Of a DNA stretch of 64,000 nucleotides, positions 16,487 through 25,012 are shown piece by piece. The number at the start of each line of letters is the position of its first letter. Position 1 is the stretch's first letter. A program made the position numbers and the translations under genes. The notes under the pieces were generated by a model, which did no database searches, was not told the DNA's origin, and saw only the letters and a list, made by a program, of their open reading frames with translations. Location: positions 62,001 through 126,000 of the forward strand of contig JAITGO010000021.1 in NCBI GenBank assembly GCA_031280615.1, read 5' to 3'. Source of the DNA: Desulfobulbus sp. (GTDB lineage: Bacteria; Desulfobacterota; Desulfobulbia; Desulfobulbales; Desulfobulbaceae).

Positions 16487-17467
16487 ATGGCCAAGTACAA
16501 ACCCCAGCACACCCGCCTGCTGTTCATCGACCGGAAGCTGCGGGAAAAGCGTTTTCCCAACTGCGGCTCCCTGGCGGAGGAGTGGGAAGTCAGCATTCGG
16601 ACCATTCAGCGCGATCTCGACTACATGCGCTACGAACTCGATGCTCCGATCGAATATTCCGCCCAGCACCGCGGCTATTACTACACCGAGGAGCAGTACC
16701 AGCTGCCGGCGATCAACATTCGGGAAAGCGACCTGTTTGCCATCTACCTGGCTGAGAAGCTCCTGACCCAGTACGAAGGCACGCCAATTTACGACAACCT
16801 GCGTTCGGTGTTCGGCAAAATCGAAGCAAGCCTGCCGGACAGGATGGTCGCACTGCCCAGCCATGACCACGGGCTGTTCACCGTGCTGCCGCCCTTTACC
16901 ACCGTCATTCTCCCGGACGTGCTGACCACGGTATTCGACTGCCTGCGCAGTTCGACCCGGTTGATAATCGACTACCGCAGTCCCGGCGGCGAAGTGGCAC
17001 AGCGTAAGATCGACCCGTACCACGGAGTCCGCTTCGAGGGCGACTGGTACGTGGTCGGCCACTGCCACCTGCGGCAGGCGATCCGCACCTTCAGCCTGGC
17101 CCGCATGGCTGCCGCCCGGAAAGGCACGGCGCAATTCGTCCGGCCGACCTCCTTCGACTTCCGCAAACTGTTCGGCAGCCATTTCGGCATCCATTGGGGC
17201 AAGGACGAGGTCGAAGTCCGCATCCATTTTGCTCCCAAAACCGCGGCCTACGTCCGCGAACGGCAATGGCATCCGTCCCAGCGCGTGGAAGAGCACAGCG
17301 ACGATTCACTGATCCTCGTCCTGACCGTCAATCATCTGCTGGAATTGAAACGATGGATTCTTTCCTGGGGCGATGGCGCCCGTGTGCTTGCGCCCCAGGC
17401 TTTGGCTGACGACCTCCGCCAAACAGCCGGCCGGATGGCGGCCATGCCAAATGGCGCTGCCAGGTGA
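16487..17467 (+). CDS. WYL-domain transcriptional regulator (YafY/DeoR-like)
   Basis: 326 residues. ATG 16487 was chosen because the protein then starts MAKYKPQHTRLLFIDRKLRE, directly ahead of the helix-turn-helix (about 10-75, EEWEVSIRTIQRDLDYMRYEL). Longer in-frame starts give a basic, unlikely extension and read through the terminator at 16301-16333. The WYL domain (about 145-220) has DYRSPGGEVAQRKIDPYHGVRFEGDWYVVGHCH and IRTFSLARM, with the WYV variant of the motif. The C-terminal WCX-like region follows (HFAPKTAAYVRERQWHPSQ). WYL proteins sense nucleotides or nucleic acids, and many control defence or repair genes. Here only small unknown genes flank it, so its target is open. Confidence 0.9.
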   Translation: MAKYKPQHTRLLFIDRKLREKRFPNCGSLAEEWEVSIRTIQRDLDYMRYELDAPIEYSAQHRGYYYTEEQYQLPAINIRESDLFAIYLAEKLLTQYEGTPIYDNLRSVFGKIEASLPDRMVALPSHDHGLFTVLPPFTTVILPDVLTTVFDCLRSSTRLIIDYRSPGGEVAQRKIDPYHGVRFEGDWYVVGHCHLRQAIRTFSLARMAAARKGTAQFVRPTSFDFRKLFGSHFGIHWGKDEVEVRIHFAPKTAAYVRERQWHPSQRVEEHSDDSLILVLTVNHLLELKRWILSWGDGARVLAPQALADDLRQTAGRMAAMPNGAAR

Positions 17468-17543
17468 ATGCAGGCCAAAGGCGCCACAACGTTTCAGCGA
17501 TAGTGCCGACTCATTTCCGCGCGTTCACCCTGAGGCCCGCTTT

Positions 17544-17807
17544 TTACTTTTTCACGAATCTGAGCATCACCTTGTATTTGCCAGGGGCCAGATCCTTGGG
17601 CAGGATGGTTCCGTCGGGGACCATCAGGGTCAGCACCCGGCCGCGCTGGGGATCCAGGCGACCCTTGCGCTGTGCTTCCGCGCCACGGTAGCGGGGATCG
17701 CGCACGTTGAGCAGTTCCGCCTCGAACATGTTGCCTTCGCCGGTTTTTCTGGGGGGCGAGCTGAGGGGATTGATGGGAGGAATACCCCCGATGATAATAT
17801 CGACCAT
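17544..17807 (-). CDS. Small conserved-looking protein of unknown function (87 aa)
   Basis: 87 residues beginning MVDIIIGGIPPINPLSSPPRKTGEGN, with a C-terminal half that reads like a small beta-rich domain (GRVLTLMVPDGTILPKDLAPGKYKVMLRFVKK). The start has a strong ribosome site, AAGGAGAAGAGAC. It ends 76 bases from the WYL stop (convergent) and begins 11 bases after the stop of another short frame on the same strand, suggesting a two-gene unit. No motif, signal peptide or membrane segment recognised. Ordinary GC and codon use support it as a real gene. Confidence 0.6.
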   Translation of the reverse strand: MVDIIIGGIPPINPLSSPPRKTGEGNMFEAELLNVRDPRYRGAEAQRKGRLDPQRGRVLTLMVPDGTILPKDLAPGKYKVMLRFVKK

Positions 17808-17818
17808 GTCTCTTCTCC

Positions 17819-17989
17819 TTATCGTTTTGCCGTTTCCGTCTTTTCCTCGATCAGCCTTTGCTTCTCCAGCTCCGGCAAAGCACGCTGCAAAGCCAGGCCG
17901 CTATCAAGGCCGATCAGTCCTCCGGCCGCGTCGATGCCTCTCGATACGATGGAGTGGCAAATAGAATTCTGTATATTCTCAGGGTACAT
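17819..17989 (-). CDS. Possible small protein upstream of the 87-aa gene
   Basis: From ATG 17989 this gives 56 residues, MYPENIQNSICHSIVSRG followed by IDAAGGLIGLDSGLALQR and a Lys/Glu-rich end (ELEKQRLIEEKTETAKR). The frame stays open upstream to about 18349, but that part is compositionally poor. No ribosome site precedes ATG 17989, so the true start is uncertain. The 11-base gap to the next gene, which carries a good ribosome site, supports an operon. The C-terminal half looks coding; the call remains weak. Confidence 0.35.
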   Translation of the reverse strand: MYPENIQNSICHSIVSRGIDAAGGLIGLDSGLALQRALPELEKQRLIEEKTETAKR

Positions 17990-18278
17990 GATGGGTGGCA
18001 GGAAACAATGATATTGCCAGAGTGGCGCGGAATTGCGGCCGATATTTTTCTGGCGGGGACATGAGAAAAACACCTGAAAAAGGTGGGTGCTCTTGGAAAG
18101 GAAAAAACAGGCAGCAGCAGGTTGACTTCTCTTTTTACCAGGTTTCTGCAATGACAGTGACGGGCAAGGCCTAGGCAGATCGGCAGCCATTTCGACGTCA
18201 ATATCGCCTCGTTTCCATGCCCTCAGCTCTAAGACGCGCTTTTTGGTTGCCCACAATGGCTTGATCTTGCTACCTTCT

Positions 18279-18318
18279 CTTGCCGCTTCTTGTCGAACCT
18301 TGCCGACTCTTAGCGGTT
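18279..18318 (+). repeat. Four degenerate 10-bp tandem repeats upstream of an unknown gene
   Basis: Units CTTGCCGCTT, CTTGTCGAAC, CTTGCCGACT and CTTAGCGGTT stand head to tail at one-helical-turn spacing, 62-101 bases before the start at 18380. A further CTTGCTACCTT lies just before them. Such phasing would suit cooperative binding by a regulator; no regulator is identified. Confidence 0.5.
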
Positions 18319-18379
18319 CAATAGCCAGATGCAGCGGCATCGGGCTCATCGCGATTCAACCCGACGAGTGGAAATTTCC

Positions 18380-19087
18380 ATGACACCGCAGGACGATCAG
18401 TGCATTTTCCTTGATGAATTGGCGCGCCGATGGCGTCAAAGCCCAGACCGGATCGTGGAGTTGGCGGTCAACGGCGCCTTGCCGCTGTGGATCGGCTTCA
18501 CCGAGGTCTCCGGACAAAAGGCGGCCCGAAAAGCGCCAGGACCGCGTAAGAACAAGGCCAAGCCGACCGCCATGACGCGATACGACCGCATAGAGGTGCG
18601 GCCCGACCTGGAAGTGCTGCGGCAGATCCTGGGCCGGTGCGACCGGATATTGATCGTGGCCGAGCTGGCCTGCCAGGACGCCACAGGTGCGCCGATGGTG
18701 CTCACCAATTCGGTGGGCGAGGAATGGGGCGAAACCAGCATGATCGGGCTGAAGCCGGCCGCCCTCTTTGCCCGACCGGAAGACGCACGAAAATTTGAAC
18801 AAAAAAACAAAATCGTACCACACACAATTCACATAAAATCTAACAACCCGGCCAATCCGGACGAGCATACTCCGCTGGCCGCACCCCATCGAGAGCATCC
18901 CTGCTTTGCCCCGGAACTGCATGCCGCCCTTGCCTGTTGGCAGGCCTTGTTCGCCGATGCGACTTCGCCGACTTTGGCCGGGGCCGACATACGCGCCTGG
19001 CTGCAACGGCATTACCCGGATTTTTCTCGGGCAGCGATGGAACGCATCGCCCTAGTCGTCACTCCCAGCAGGAACAACCGCCGCTAG
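18380..19087 (+). CDS. Unknown protein with N-terminal excisionase-like helix segment
   Basis: 235 residues from ATG 18380 (GAGTGG about 11 bases upstream). The N-terminus CIFLDELARRWRQSPDRIVELAVNGALPLWI resembles the short winged-helix segments seen at the start of many phage- or plasmid-type proteins of sulfate reducers. A basic linker follows (QKAARKAPGPRKNKAKPTAM). The middle (RYDRIEVRPDLEVLRQILGRCDRILIVAELACQ) and the C-terminal helical part (ADIRAWLQRHYPDFSRAAMERIALVV) are not recognised. No signal peptide. The next gene starts 11 bases after the stop. The region 18795-18850 inside it is AT-richer than the surroundings. Confidence 0.65.
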   Translation: MTPQDDQCIFLDELARRWRQSPDRIVELAVNGALPLWIGFTEVSGQKAARKAPGPRKNKAKPTAMTRYDRIEVRPDLEVLRQILGRCDRILIVAELACQDATGAPMVLTNSVGEEWGETSMIGLKPAALFARPEDARKFEQKNKIVPHTIHIKSNNPANPDEHTPLAAPHREHPCFAPELHAALACWQALFADATSPTLAGADIRAWLQRHYPDFSRAAMERIALVVTPSRNNRR

Positions 19088-19098
19088 GCGCGCCCACC

Positions 19099-20472
19099 AT
19101 GCCTATGAAACCGTCGTTTATTCTCCTGATTCTGCTGCTGTTTTGCTTGCTGTCGGCACCGGCCGGCGTTTGCGCCGATCTAGACGGCTTCAACGGCATG
19201 CGTTGGGGCAGCAATCTCGCCGAGCTGCAACAAACCAAAAAACTGGTGCTCATCAAGGAGGGCGGCAAGAGCGGCGCCTCGCTCTATGTCCTGGAAAACG
19301 AGGCGTTGCGTTTCGGCAAGGCCACGCTCACCGGCATCAATTACTCCTTTGCCAAGGATCGGCTCCAGGGGGCCATTCTCCTGTTCAACGGCCCTAAAAA
19401 CTTTGCCGCGGTGAAGGCCGAAGCCATGGCCAAATTCGGCGAGAGCAAGAAAATAGAACAGGGCGGCGAGGAGATGTACAACTGGCCCGGCATGCTCACC
19501 AGCAGTATCCTGTCCTACAACCGGAGCACCCAGACTGGCTTTTTGTTCTTGAAGGTCAAGAAGATGCCGCCCCAGGTCAAGACGGCGGAAAAACGCCCGC
19601 CGGCCAAAGCGGTACCGGAAACGGCATTGGACAAGGCACCTCCTCCGGCCACGATTCCGTCGCCCCGTTCGGCCGCAGCCCCGGCAGGTCCGACGTTTCG
19701 TCCGGCCACCGGCCAGGTCGACCTGGAAACCGCCCTTGACCGGGCGCCTCCCCTGCCTTCCCAACCCGATAGCGCCCACGACATCACGCCGGAAATCGAG
19801 GCATTGATCGACCGGGACCAGGCGCTCACCCAACTGTGCTGGGAAACCGTAGGCCCGGCTGCCGACACCGCCTGCGTGCAGATGCGCCAGAACGTCGAAC
19901 GGCTCAAATCCATGGGCATGTGCATGCAACCCGGCTCAGCCGATGCCTCGGCTGACGCCGCCATTGTCTGGTACCGATGCAAGCCGACCATAGCCGCCGC
20001 GCCACCGGCCGTTCCTCAACCGCAAGCCATCCCGCCAACCGCACCGCAGGCGGCCCCCTCGGCCAGACCGGCGATGCCAGCCCCGGCACCGGATCAGCCC
20101 TTCGTCGACCAGCCTCTTGCCGGACAACAATCCCCGCTCCCCACGGAATCGGCGGCACAGCAGCAGTCAATCCCGCCAGGGACACCGCAGGGAGGCGAGG
20201 ATAAATCAGAACATTGCCGGCTGATCGGCGAACTTTTTGCCTCGGTCGCACGGATGCGCGACAACGGGTCCGAACCGCAGGTCGCGGAGCAGGAATTATC
20301 CTGGCGGGTGAGCAGCCAGACCCCGGAAATCACCATCGAGCGGGTCCGGGAGACCATCGAGCTGGTCTATTTCGATCAGGAATACAATACGATCAGTGGC
20401 GAGACGCTCATCCAGAAAATCAGCGATCGCTGTTTGAGCGGGCGTGGGCCGTACAGCCGCCCCTTGCGGTGA
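19099..20472 (+). CDS. Secreted protein of unknown function with Pro/Ala-rich linkers
   Basis: 457 residues. The N-terminus MPMKPSFILLILLLFCLLSAPAGVCA is a clear signal peptide. A compact first domain (about 27-150, DLDGFNGMRWGSNLAELQQ to TQTGFLFLKVKKM) is followed by a Pro/Ala-rich linker carrying the repeated phrase ALDKAPP/ALDRAPP. A small Cys-containing helical domain comes next (about 225-290, RDQALTQLCWETVGPAADTACVQMRQNV), then a second Pro/Ala/Gln-rich linker (295-375) and a C-terminal helical domain (EHCRLIGELFASVARMRDNG). The first domain resembles short periplasmic domains that occur alone in related bacteria, but I cannot name the family. It probably forms an operon with the unknown gene upstream. 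Confidence 0.75.
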   Translation: MPMKPSFILLILLLFCLLSAPAGVCADLDGFNGMRWGSNLAELQQTKKLVLIKEGGKSGASLYVLENEALRFGKATLTGINYSFAKDRLQGAILLFNGPKNFAAVKAEAMAKFGESKKIEQGGEEMYNWPGMLTSSILSYNRSTQTGFLFLKVKKMPPQVKTAEKRPPAKAVPETALDKAPPPATIPSPRSAAAPAGPTFRPATGQVDLETALDRAPPLPSQPDSAHDITPEIEALIDRDQALTQLCWETVGPAADTACVQMRQNVERLKSMGMCMQPGSADASADAAIVWYRCKPTIAAAPPAVPQPQAIPPTAPQAAPSARPAMPAPAPDQPFVDQPLAGQQSPLPTESAAQQQSIPPGTPQGGEDKSEHCRLIGELFASVARMRDNGSEPQVAEQELSWRVSSQTPEITIERVRETIELVYFDQEYNTISGETLIQKISDRCLSGRGPYSRPLR

Positions 20473-20477
20473 AAATG

Positions 20478-20502
20478 CGCCTTTCCCAGGCCGGGGAAGG
20501 CG
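20478..20502. terminator. Hairpin between convergent genes
   Basis: CGCCTTTCCC and GGGGAAGGCG (10 pairs including one G-U, 5-base loop) lie in the 39-base gap between convergent genes. No T-run follows in either direction, so it is at best a weak bidirectional terminator. Confidence 0.4.
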
Positions 20503-20511
20503 TGGTTCGGC

Positions 20512-21768
20512 TCAGTGGTCCGTTTGCCAGCCGTTGTTTTCGTCTCCCGGAACCAGGCGGCAGATCCAGACATCGCCCGCCAACCAGGCATCGCCGTGGC
20601 GGCGCAAAGGGACCGCTTCCCGGGTCAACACCCTCCAGCCGGTGCGGTCGGCAACGTCTTTGATGTAGGCCGGCGCATAGGCGAACCGGCCGGTGGGCAG
20701 CAGTCGGTAACCGTCCGCATCCAGGCGTTCGGTGGAAAAACAGAACAGGGCCCCTGGTCGGGCCGTAGTCCGCGCGGCCGTAAAAATCGGTTCCAGTTCG
20801 CCCACATAGATAAAGACATCGGTGGCGAGAAAAAAATCGTAGCTCGCCTCGGTGTCTGCAAGATGGTGGAGAATGCTGTCGTGGTGAAGCCGGGCGTAGC
20901 AGCCTTTTTGCACCGCCTGCGCCAGCATCTTGGCGGACAGGTCGACCCCGTCGAGTTCCGCGACCGTGTCGCAGAAGGCCTGGCCGCTCAGGCCGGTGCC
21001 GCAGCCGAGGTCCAGGCCATGGGCGTAGCGGGTGCCGCCGGCCGGGCTGTGGCCGAGGCAGGCGAGCAACTGCCGTGGATTGTCATATCCCAGCCCGTCG
21101 ACCAGATGCTGCTCGAACCCCTCGGCATAGGTATCGAAAAAGTTGCGGACATAGGCATCGGGCGCCTGATCGAGCGGGATGCCGAGCAGGGCCGCCAACA
21201 GATAGCGGACCGATTCGTCCTCGGGCCGCTGTTCCAGCACCTGGCCGTAACGGGCGATGGCCTGTTCGGTTTCCCCGGCCCGATGGTGCAGGTAGGCAAG
21301 GTTGTTGACCGCCGACAAATAGTCGGGCCGGAGCGCGAGCACCTGCCGGTAGCAGGCCATGGCCTCCTGGTCCTCGTGCCGGCCCAAGTAGCAGCCGCCA
21401 AGATTGTACAGGCAATCGGCATGGTCCGGCTCCAGGGCGAGGAGCCGCCGGTAGGTGGCGATGGCCGCCGCCGCATCGCCGGTCTGTTTGTGACAGAGCG
21501 CCAGGTTGAACAGGGTATCCACATCCGCGGGCGCCAGCGTATCGGCCGTGGCAAAGGCGTGCAGCGCCTCGGCATAGTCGCCGAGATCGTACCGCACCAG
21601 GCCGAGGTTGTAATGAAGCAGGGGAAAATGAGGCAGATGCTTGAGCAGGAGCAGATAGTGCTGGAGGGCCTCGGGCAGATGCCCCTGGCTGTGGACCGTG
21701 CAGGCCGTATCGAAGGCCTGGCGCAGTTGTTCGGGGGATTGCGTCGATTGCTGCTGGCTGCTGAACAT
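20512..21768 (-). CDS. TPR-repeat SAM-dependent methyltransferase
   Basis: 418 residues. The first ~175 residues hold about five TPR units (for example PLLHYNLGLVRYDLGDYAEALHAFATADTLAP and CLYNLGGCYLGRHEDQEAMACYRQVLALRPDY). A class I methyltransferase domain follows (about 215-400). Motif I is LDLGCGTGLSGQAF, the acidic loop LDGVDLSAKML binds SAM, and YDFFLATDVFIYVGELEP is the post-motif region. Similar TPR-methyltransferase fusions are annotated as predicted methyltransferases of unknown substrate. No ribosome site is clear before the start ATG. It is transcribed divergently from hrpB. Confidence 0.85.
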   Translation of the reverse strand: MFSSQQQSTQSPEQLRQAFDTACTVHSQGHLPEALQHYLLLLKHLPHFPLLHYNLGLVRYDLGDYAEALHAFATADTLAPADVDTLFNLALCHKQTGDAAAAIATYRRLLALEPDHADCLYNLGGCYLGRHEDQEAMACYRQVLALRPDYLSAVNNLAYLHHRAGETEQAIARYGQVLEQRPEDESVRYLLAALLGIPLDQAPDAYVRNFFDTYAEGFEQHLVDGLGYDNPRQLLACLGHSPAGGTRYAHGLDLGCGTGLSGQAFCDTVAELDGVDLSAKMLAQAVQKGCYARLHHDSILHHLADTEASYDFFLATDVFIYVGELEPIFTAARTTARPGALFCFSTERLDADGYRLLPTGRFAYAPAYIKDVADRTGWRVLTREAVPLRRHGDAWLAGDVWICRLVPGDENNGWQTDH

Positions 21769-21984
21769 GCGAAACCGGGGACAATGAAGGCGGAAACGGC
21801 GAAGCCGGGCAAACCGGCGCCGCAGGGCAGCCGCACCCTACCCCTTTTTGCCGGTTTCCGATATGAAAAGAACTATGTCGGGGACAAACCGCTGACCTTG
21901 GCCGTGAACGACCGCCACCACCGGCGTTTGCCGCCCGCGCGGCGCGGCCCTGTCGCCCTGTTTTCCCGCGCCTGATCGAATTCC

Positions 21985-24510
21985 GTGCAGCCTCCTTCCC
22001 TCCCGTCTCAGCCCATCCAGCCGGTCCTGCCGGCGCTGAAGACGGCGCTTGCAGCCGGTCACGCGGTCTTGGCCGCGCCCCCCGGTTCGGGCAAAACCAC
22101 CGTCGTCCCCCTGGCGCTGTTGGCCGAACCTTGGCTGGCCGGCAAGAAAATCCTCATCCTCGAGCCGAGACGGCTGGCAGCCAGGGCGGCGGCATCGCGG
22201 ATGGCAACGCTCCTGGCCGAGCCGGTGGGCCGGACCGTGGGCTACCGAATCCGTTTTGAGCGAGCGATCGGCGCCGAAACCCGGATTGAGGTGCTGACCG
22301 AGGGCATCCTCACCCGGCGGCTGCAAACCGATGCCGGCCTGGCCGACACCGGCCTGATCGTCTTCGACGAATTCCACGAACGTTCGATCCATGCCGACCT
22401 GGCCCTGGCCCTGTGCCTGGATCTTTGCCAACTCAGGGAGGACTTGCGGCTGCTGGTCATGTCGGCCACTCTCGACACCGAGCCGCTGGCCCGGCTGCTG
22501 GGCGGAGTGCCGGTGGTGACCGGCCAAGGGCGGGCCCACCCAATCCAGATCGACCATCTCGACCGCGAACCCCAGGGGCGGATCGCACAAGTCGCGGCCA
22601 CCGGCATCCGCCGGGTGCTGCGGGAACGGGAGGGCGACATCCTGGCCTTTCTTCCCGGCACCGGTGAAATCCGTGAAACCAACGACCTGCTCGCCGCTGC
22701 CCCGGAATGCGCCGGCCTGGTGCTCGCCCCTCTGTACGGCGACCTTTCCCGCCAGGAACAGGACCGGGCCATCGTCCCCGATGCCGATGGCCGACAACGG
22801 GTCATCCTGGCCACCTCGATCGCCGAAACCAGCCTGACCATCGAAGGCATCTACTGCGTGGTCGATTGCGGCTGGTCGCGGCTGCCCGCCTTCGATCCCG
22901 GTTGCGGCCTGACTCGGTTGACCACGGTCCGGGTTTCCAAGGCGGCGGCAGATCAGCGCGCCGGCCGGGCGGGCCGTCTCGGGCCGGGCTACTGCCTGCG
23001 GCTGTGGACCAGGGGCACCCACCACAGCCTGCCGCCCTTCCATCCGCCGGAGATCGTCAACGCCGACCTGGCCGGCCTGGCCTTGGAACTGGCGGCATGG
23101 GGCGTGGCCGATCCCGGCGAGCTGCGCTGGCTCGACCCGCCCCGCCCCGGTCCCTTCCGCCAGGCCCGCGACCTGCTGCGCGCTTTGCAAGCCCTTGACG
23201 CTCAGGGCCGTCTCACTGCCGTCGGTAAACAACTGGCAGCCCTGCCGGTCCATCCCCGCCTGGGCCATCTGTTGCTCGCGGCCCGTGCACGCGGTTGCCT
23301 CGCCCTGGCCTGCGATCTCGCGGCGTTATTGTCCGAACGCGATCCCCTGCAACGCGGCGCTACGGCCGGCGCCAGTCTGGAAACCCGAATCAAGCTCCTC
23401 GACACATGGCGGAGCAAAGGCAAGGCGGCAACTGTCCGCGATGGCGGCGATCCCGCCTGCTGCCGCCGGATCGATCAGGCGGCCCGGCAATGGCAACGGC
23501 TGATGGGCGACGCAGCCGGAAGCCGCGCAACCGAGGAGATCGGTTTTCTGCTGGCAACGGCCTATCCCGACCGCATCGCCCGCCGGCGGCCCGGTCAGCG
23601 GCAGCGCTATCTCCTGGCTACGGGCCAAGGAGCTGCCCTTACCCCGGACGACCCGCTGACAGCCAACGAATACCTGGTCATTCCCCATCTGGATGCCCGG
23701 CCGGGCGAAGGCCGCATCTTTTGGGCCGAAGCAATGGACATTGAGGCCCTGCGGCAGGACCATGGCCATCTGCTGACCATTCAGGAATTGGTACAATGGG
23801 ACGCGGCCCAAGAGCGAGTGCTGGCGGTGCGGCGGGAGATGTTGGGCGAGATCGTGGTGGCGGAACAGCCCTTGCCCGATCCGGCCCCGGAAGCGGTGCG
23901 AACCGCCCTCCTGGCTGGCATCGACCTGCTGGGAATCGCCCGTCTGCCTTGGAGCCGCGAGGCCCGCCAACTCCAGGCCCGCATCCTCGGCCTGCGGACC
24001 TGGCAGCCGGAGGTGGACTGGCCCGATTGCAGCGACGAGGCCCTGGCAGCCGATCTTGCCTGGCTGGCGCCCTATCTGAGCGGGATGAGCACCGGCCGCC
24101 AGCTGGCCCAGCTCGACCTGGTAAAAATCCAGGCCGGGCTGCTCGACTGGGAGCGGCAGCAGCGGCTGCAACGGGATGCGCCTCCCACCTGGACCGTGCC
24201 CAGCGGTTCCAAAATCCGGATCGAATACCGGATCGACGGGCCGCCGATCCTGGCGGTCCGCCTGCAGGAACTCTTCGGCCTGGCCGAAACGCCGTCCATC
24301 TGCCACGGCCGCGTGCCGTTGCTGCTGCACCTGCTCAGCCCGGCCCAGCGCCCCATTCAGGTCACCGGCGACCTGGCCGGTTTCTGGCAACGCGGCTATC
24401 CCGAGGTAAAAAAGGAACTCAAGGGACGCTATCCCAAACACTTCTGGCCCGACGACCCACTGGCCGCCCCGCCCACCAGGGGCGTGCGCAAGAAGCGCCC
24501 AACCAACTAG
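21985..24510 (+). CDS. hrpB: ATP-dependent helicase HrpB
   Basis: 841 residues from GTG 21985. Motif I is APPGSGKTT (about 30-38), motif II the DEFH box (VFDEFHERS, about 131), motif III MSATLD, motif V/VI ILATSIAETSLTIEGI and DQRAGRAGR. The HA2 and C-terminal HrpB-specific regions follow (LPVHPRLGHLLL, then VPSGSKIRIEYRIDGPPILAVRLQELFGLAETPSICHGRVPLLLHLLSPA, a strong HrpB signature). Length is normal for the family. It is a DEAH-type RNA/DNA helicase of uncertain physiological role. A basic C-terminus ends at GVRKKRPTN. It stands alone, divergent from the methyltransferase. Confidence 0.95.
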   Translation: MQPPSLPSQPIQPVLPALKTALAAGHAVLAAPPGSGKTTVVPLALLAEPWLAGKKILILEPRRLAARAAASRMATLLAEPVGRTVGYRIRFERAIGAETRIEVLTEGILTRRLQTDAGLADTGLIVFDEFHERSIHADLALALCLDLCQLREDLRLLVMSATLDTEPLARLLGGVPVVTGQGRAHPIQIDHLDREPQGRIAQVAATGIRRVLREREGDILAFLPGTGEIRETNDLLAAAPECAGLVLAPLYGDLSRQEQDRAIVPDADGRQRVILATSIAETSLTIEGIYCVVDCGWSRLPAFDPGCGLTRLTTVRVSKAAADQRAGRAGRLGPGYCLRLWTRGTHHSLPPFHPPEIVNADLAGLALELAAWGVADPGELRWLDPPRPGPFRQARDLLRALQALDAQGRLTAVGKQLAALPVHPRLGHLLLAARARGCLALACDLAALLSERDPLQRGATAGASLETRIKLLDTWRSKGKAATVRDGGDPACCRRIDQAARQWQRLMGDAAGSRATEEIGFLLATAYPDRIARRRPGQRQRYLLATGQGAALTPDDPLTANEYLVIPHLDARPGEGRIFWAEAMDIEALRQDHGHLLTIQELVQWDAAQERVLAVRREMLGEIVVAEQPLPDPAPEAVRTALLAGIDLLGIARLPWSREARQLQARILGLRTWQPEVDWPDCSDEALAADLAWLAPYLSGMSTGRQLAQLDLVKIQAGLLDWERQQRLQRDAPPTWTVPSGSKIRIEYRIDGPPILAVRLQELFGLAETPSICHGRVPLLLHLLSPAQRPIQVTGDLAGFWQRGYPEVKKELKGRYPKHFWPDDPLAAPPTRGVRKKRPTN

Positions 24511-24523
24511 GCGTTAGGGCCAG

Positions 24524-25012
24524 TTACGGCACCACATAGGTGAACTGAAACTGGCGGGTGGTGCCATCGGCCAATTTGCTCCCCACCTGGAACCGGTATT
24601 CGCCGGATTTGGGCAGGGCGATATCGGCCCCGAAATGGTTGCCCATGCCCATCAATTGAATCGGAGCCCCGGCCTGGCCACCCTTGGGAGGCGTAATTTT
24701 CACCGCCACCGTGCCCTGCTCGACGGCCGCGCCGGTGGCGGCATCGCTGAACATCACCATGAAATGGTAGTTTTCCTTCCGCCCCATTTGGGCCATCATG
24801 GCGCCGACCTCGTTGAGGTGGGCCATGGCCTTGATGCCCGTCACCGTTTGCTCGCCGAGCATGATCGATTTCGTATGCATCATCTGGCCGGCGTCGTGGC
24901 CGTGGGACGGAGGCGGCGCGTGCTGGTCATGGCCGGCAGGGGTTTGGGCGCTGGCTGAAGTGGACAGGGACAGCAGGGCGCAGAGGGCAAGGATGAAGGT
25001 CAAGCGTTGCAT
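24524..25012 (-). CDS. Periplasmic His/Met-rich protein of the metal-efflux operon
   Basis: 162 residues. The signal peptide MQRLTFILALCALLSLSTSASA is followed by a His-rich stretch (GHDQHAPPPSHGHDAGQMMH) able to bind Cu or Ag, then a beta-sandwich-like domain ending FQFTYVVP that resembles YtkA/FixH-like domains. Its ATG lies inside the cusA end (13-base overlap) with CAGGAGAAACCCCC as ribosome site, so translation is coupled. It occupies the functional slot that CusF fills in enterobacteria, a periplasmic metal carrier to the pump, but it is not an obvious CusF homologue by sequence. Confidence 0.75.
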   Translation of the reverse strand: MQRLTFILALCALLSLSTSASAQTPAGHDQHAPPPSHGHDAGQMMHTKSIMLGEQTVTGIKAMAHLNEVGAMMAQMGRKENYHFMVMFSDAATGAAVEQGTVAVKITPPKGGQAGAPIQLMGMGNHFGADIALPKSGEYRFQVGSKLADGTTRQFQFTYVVP

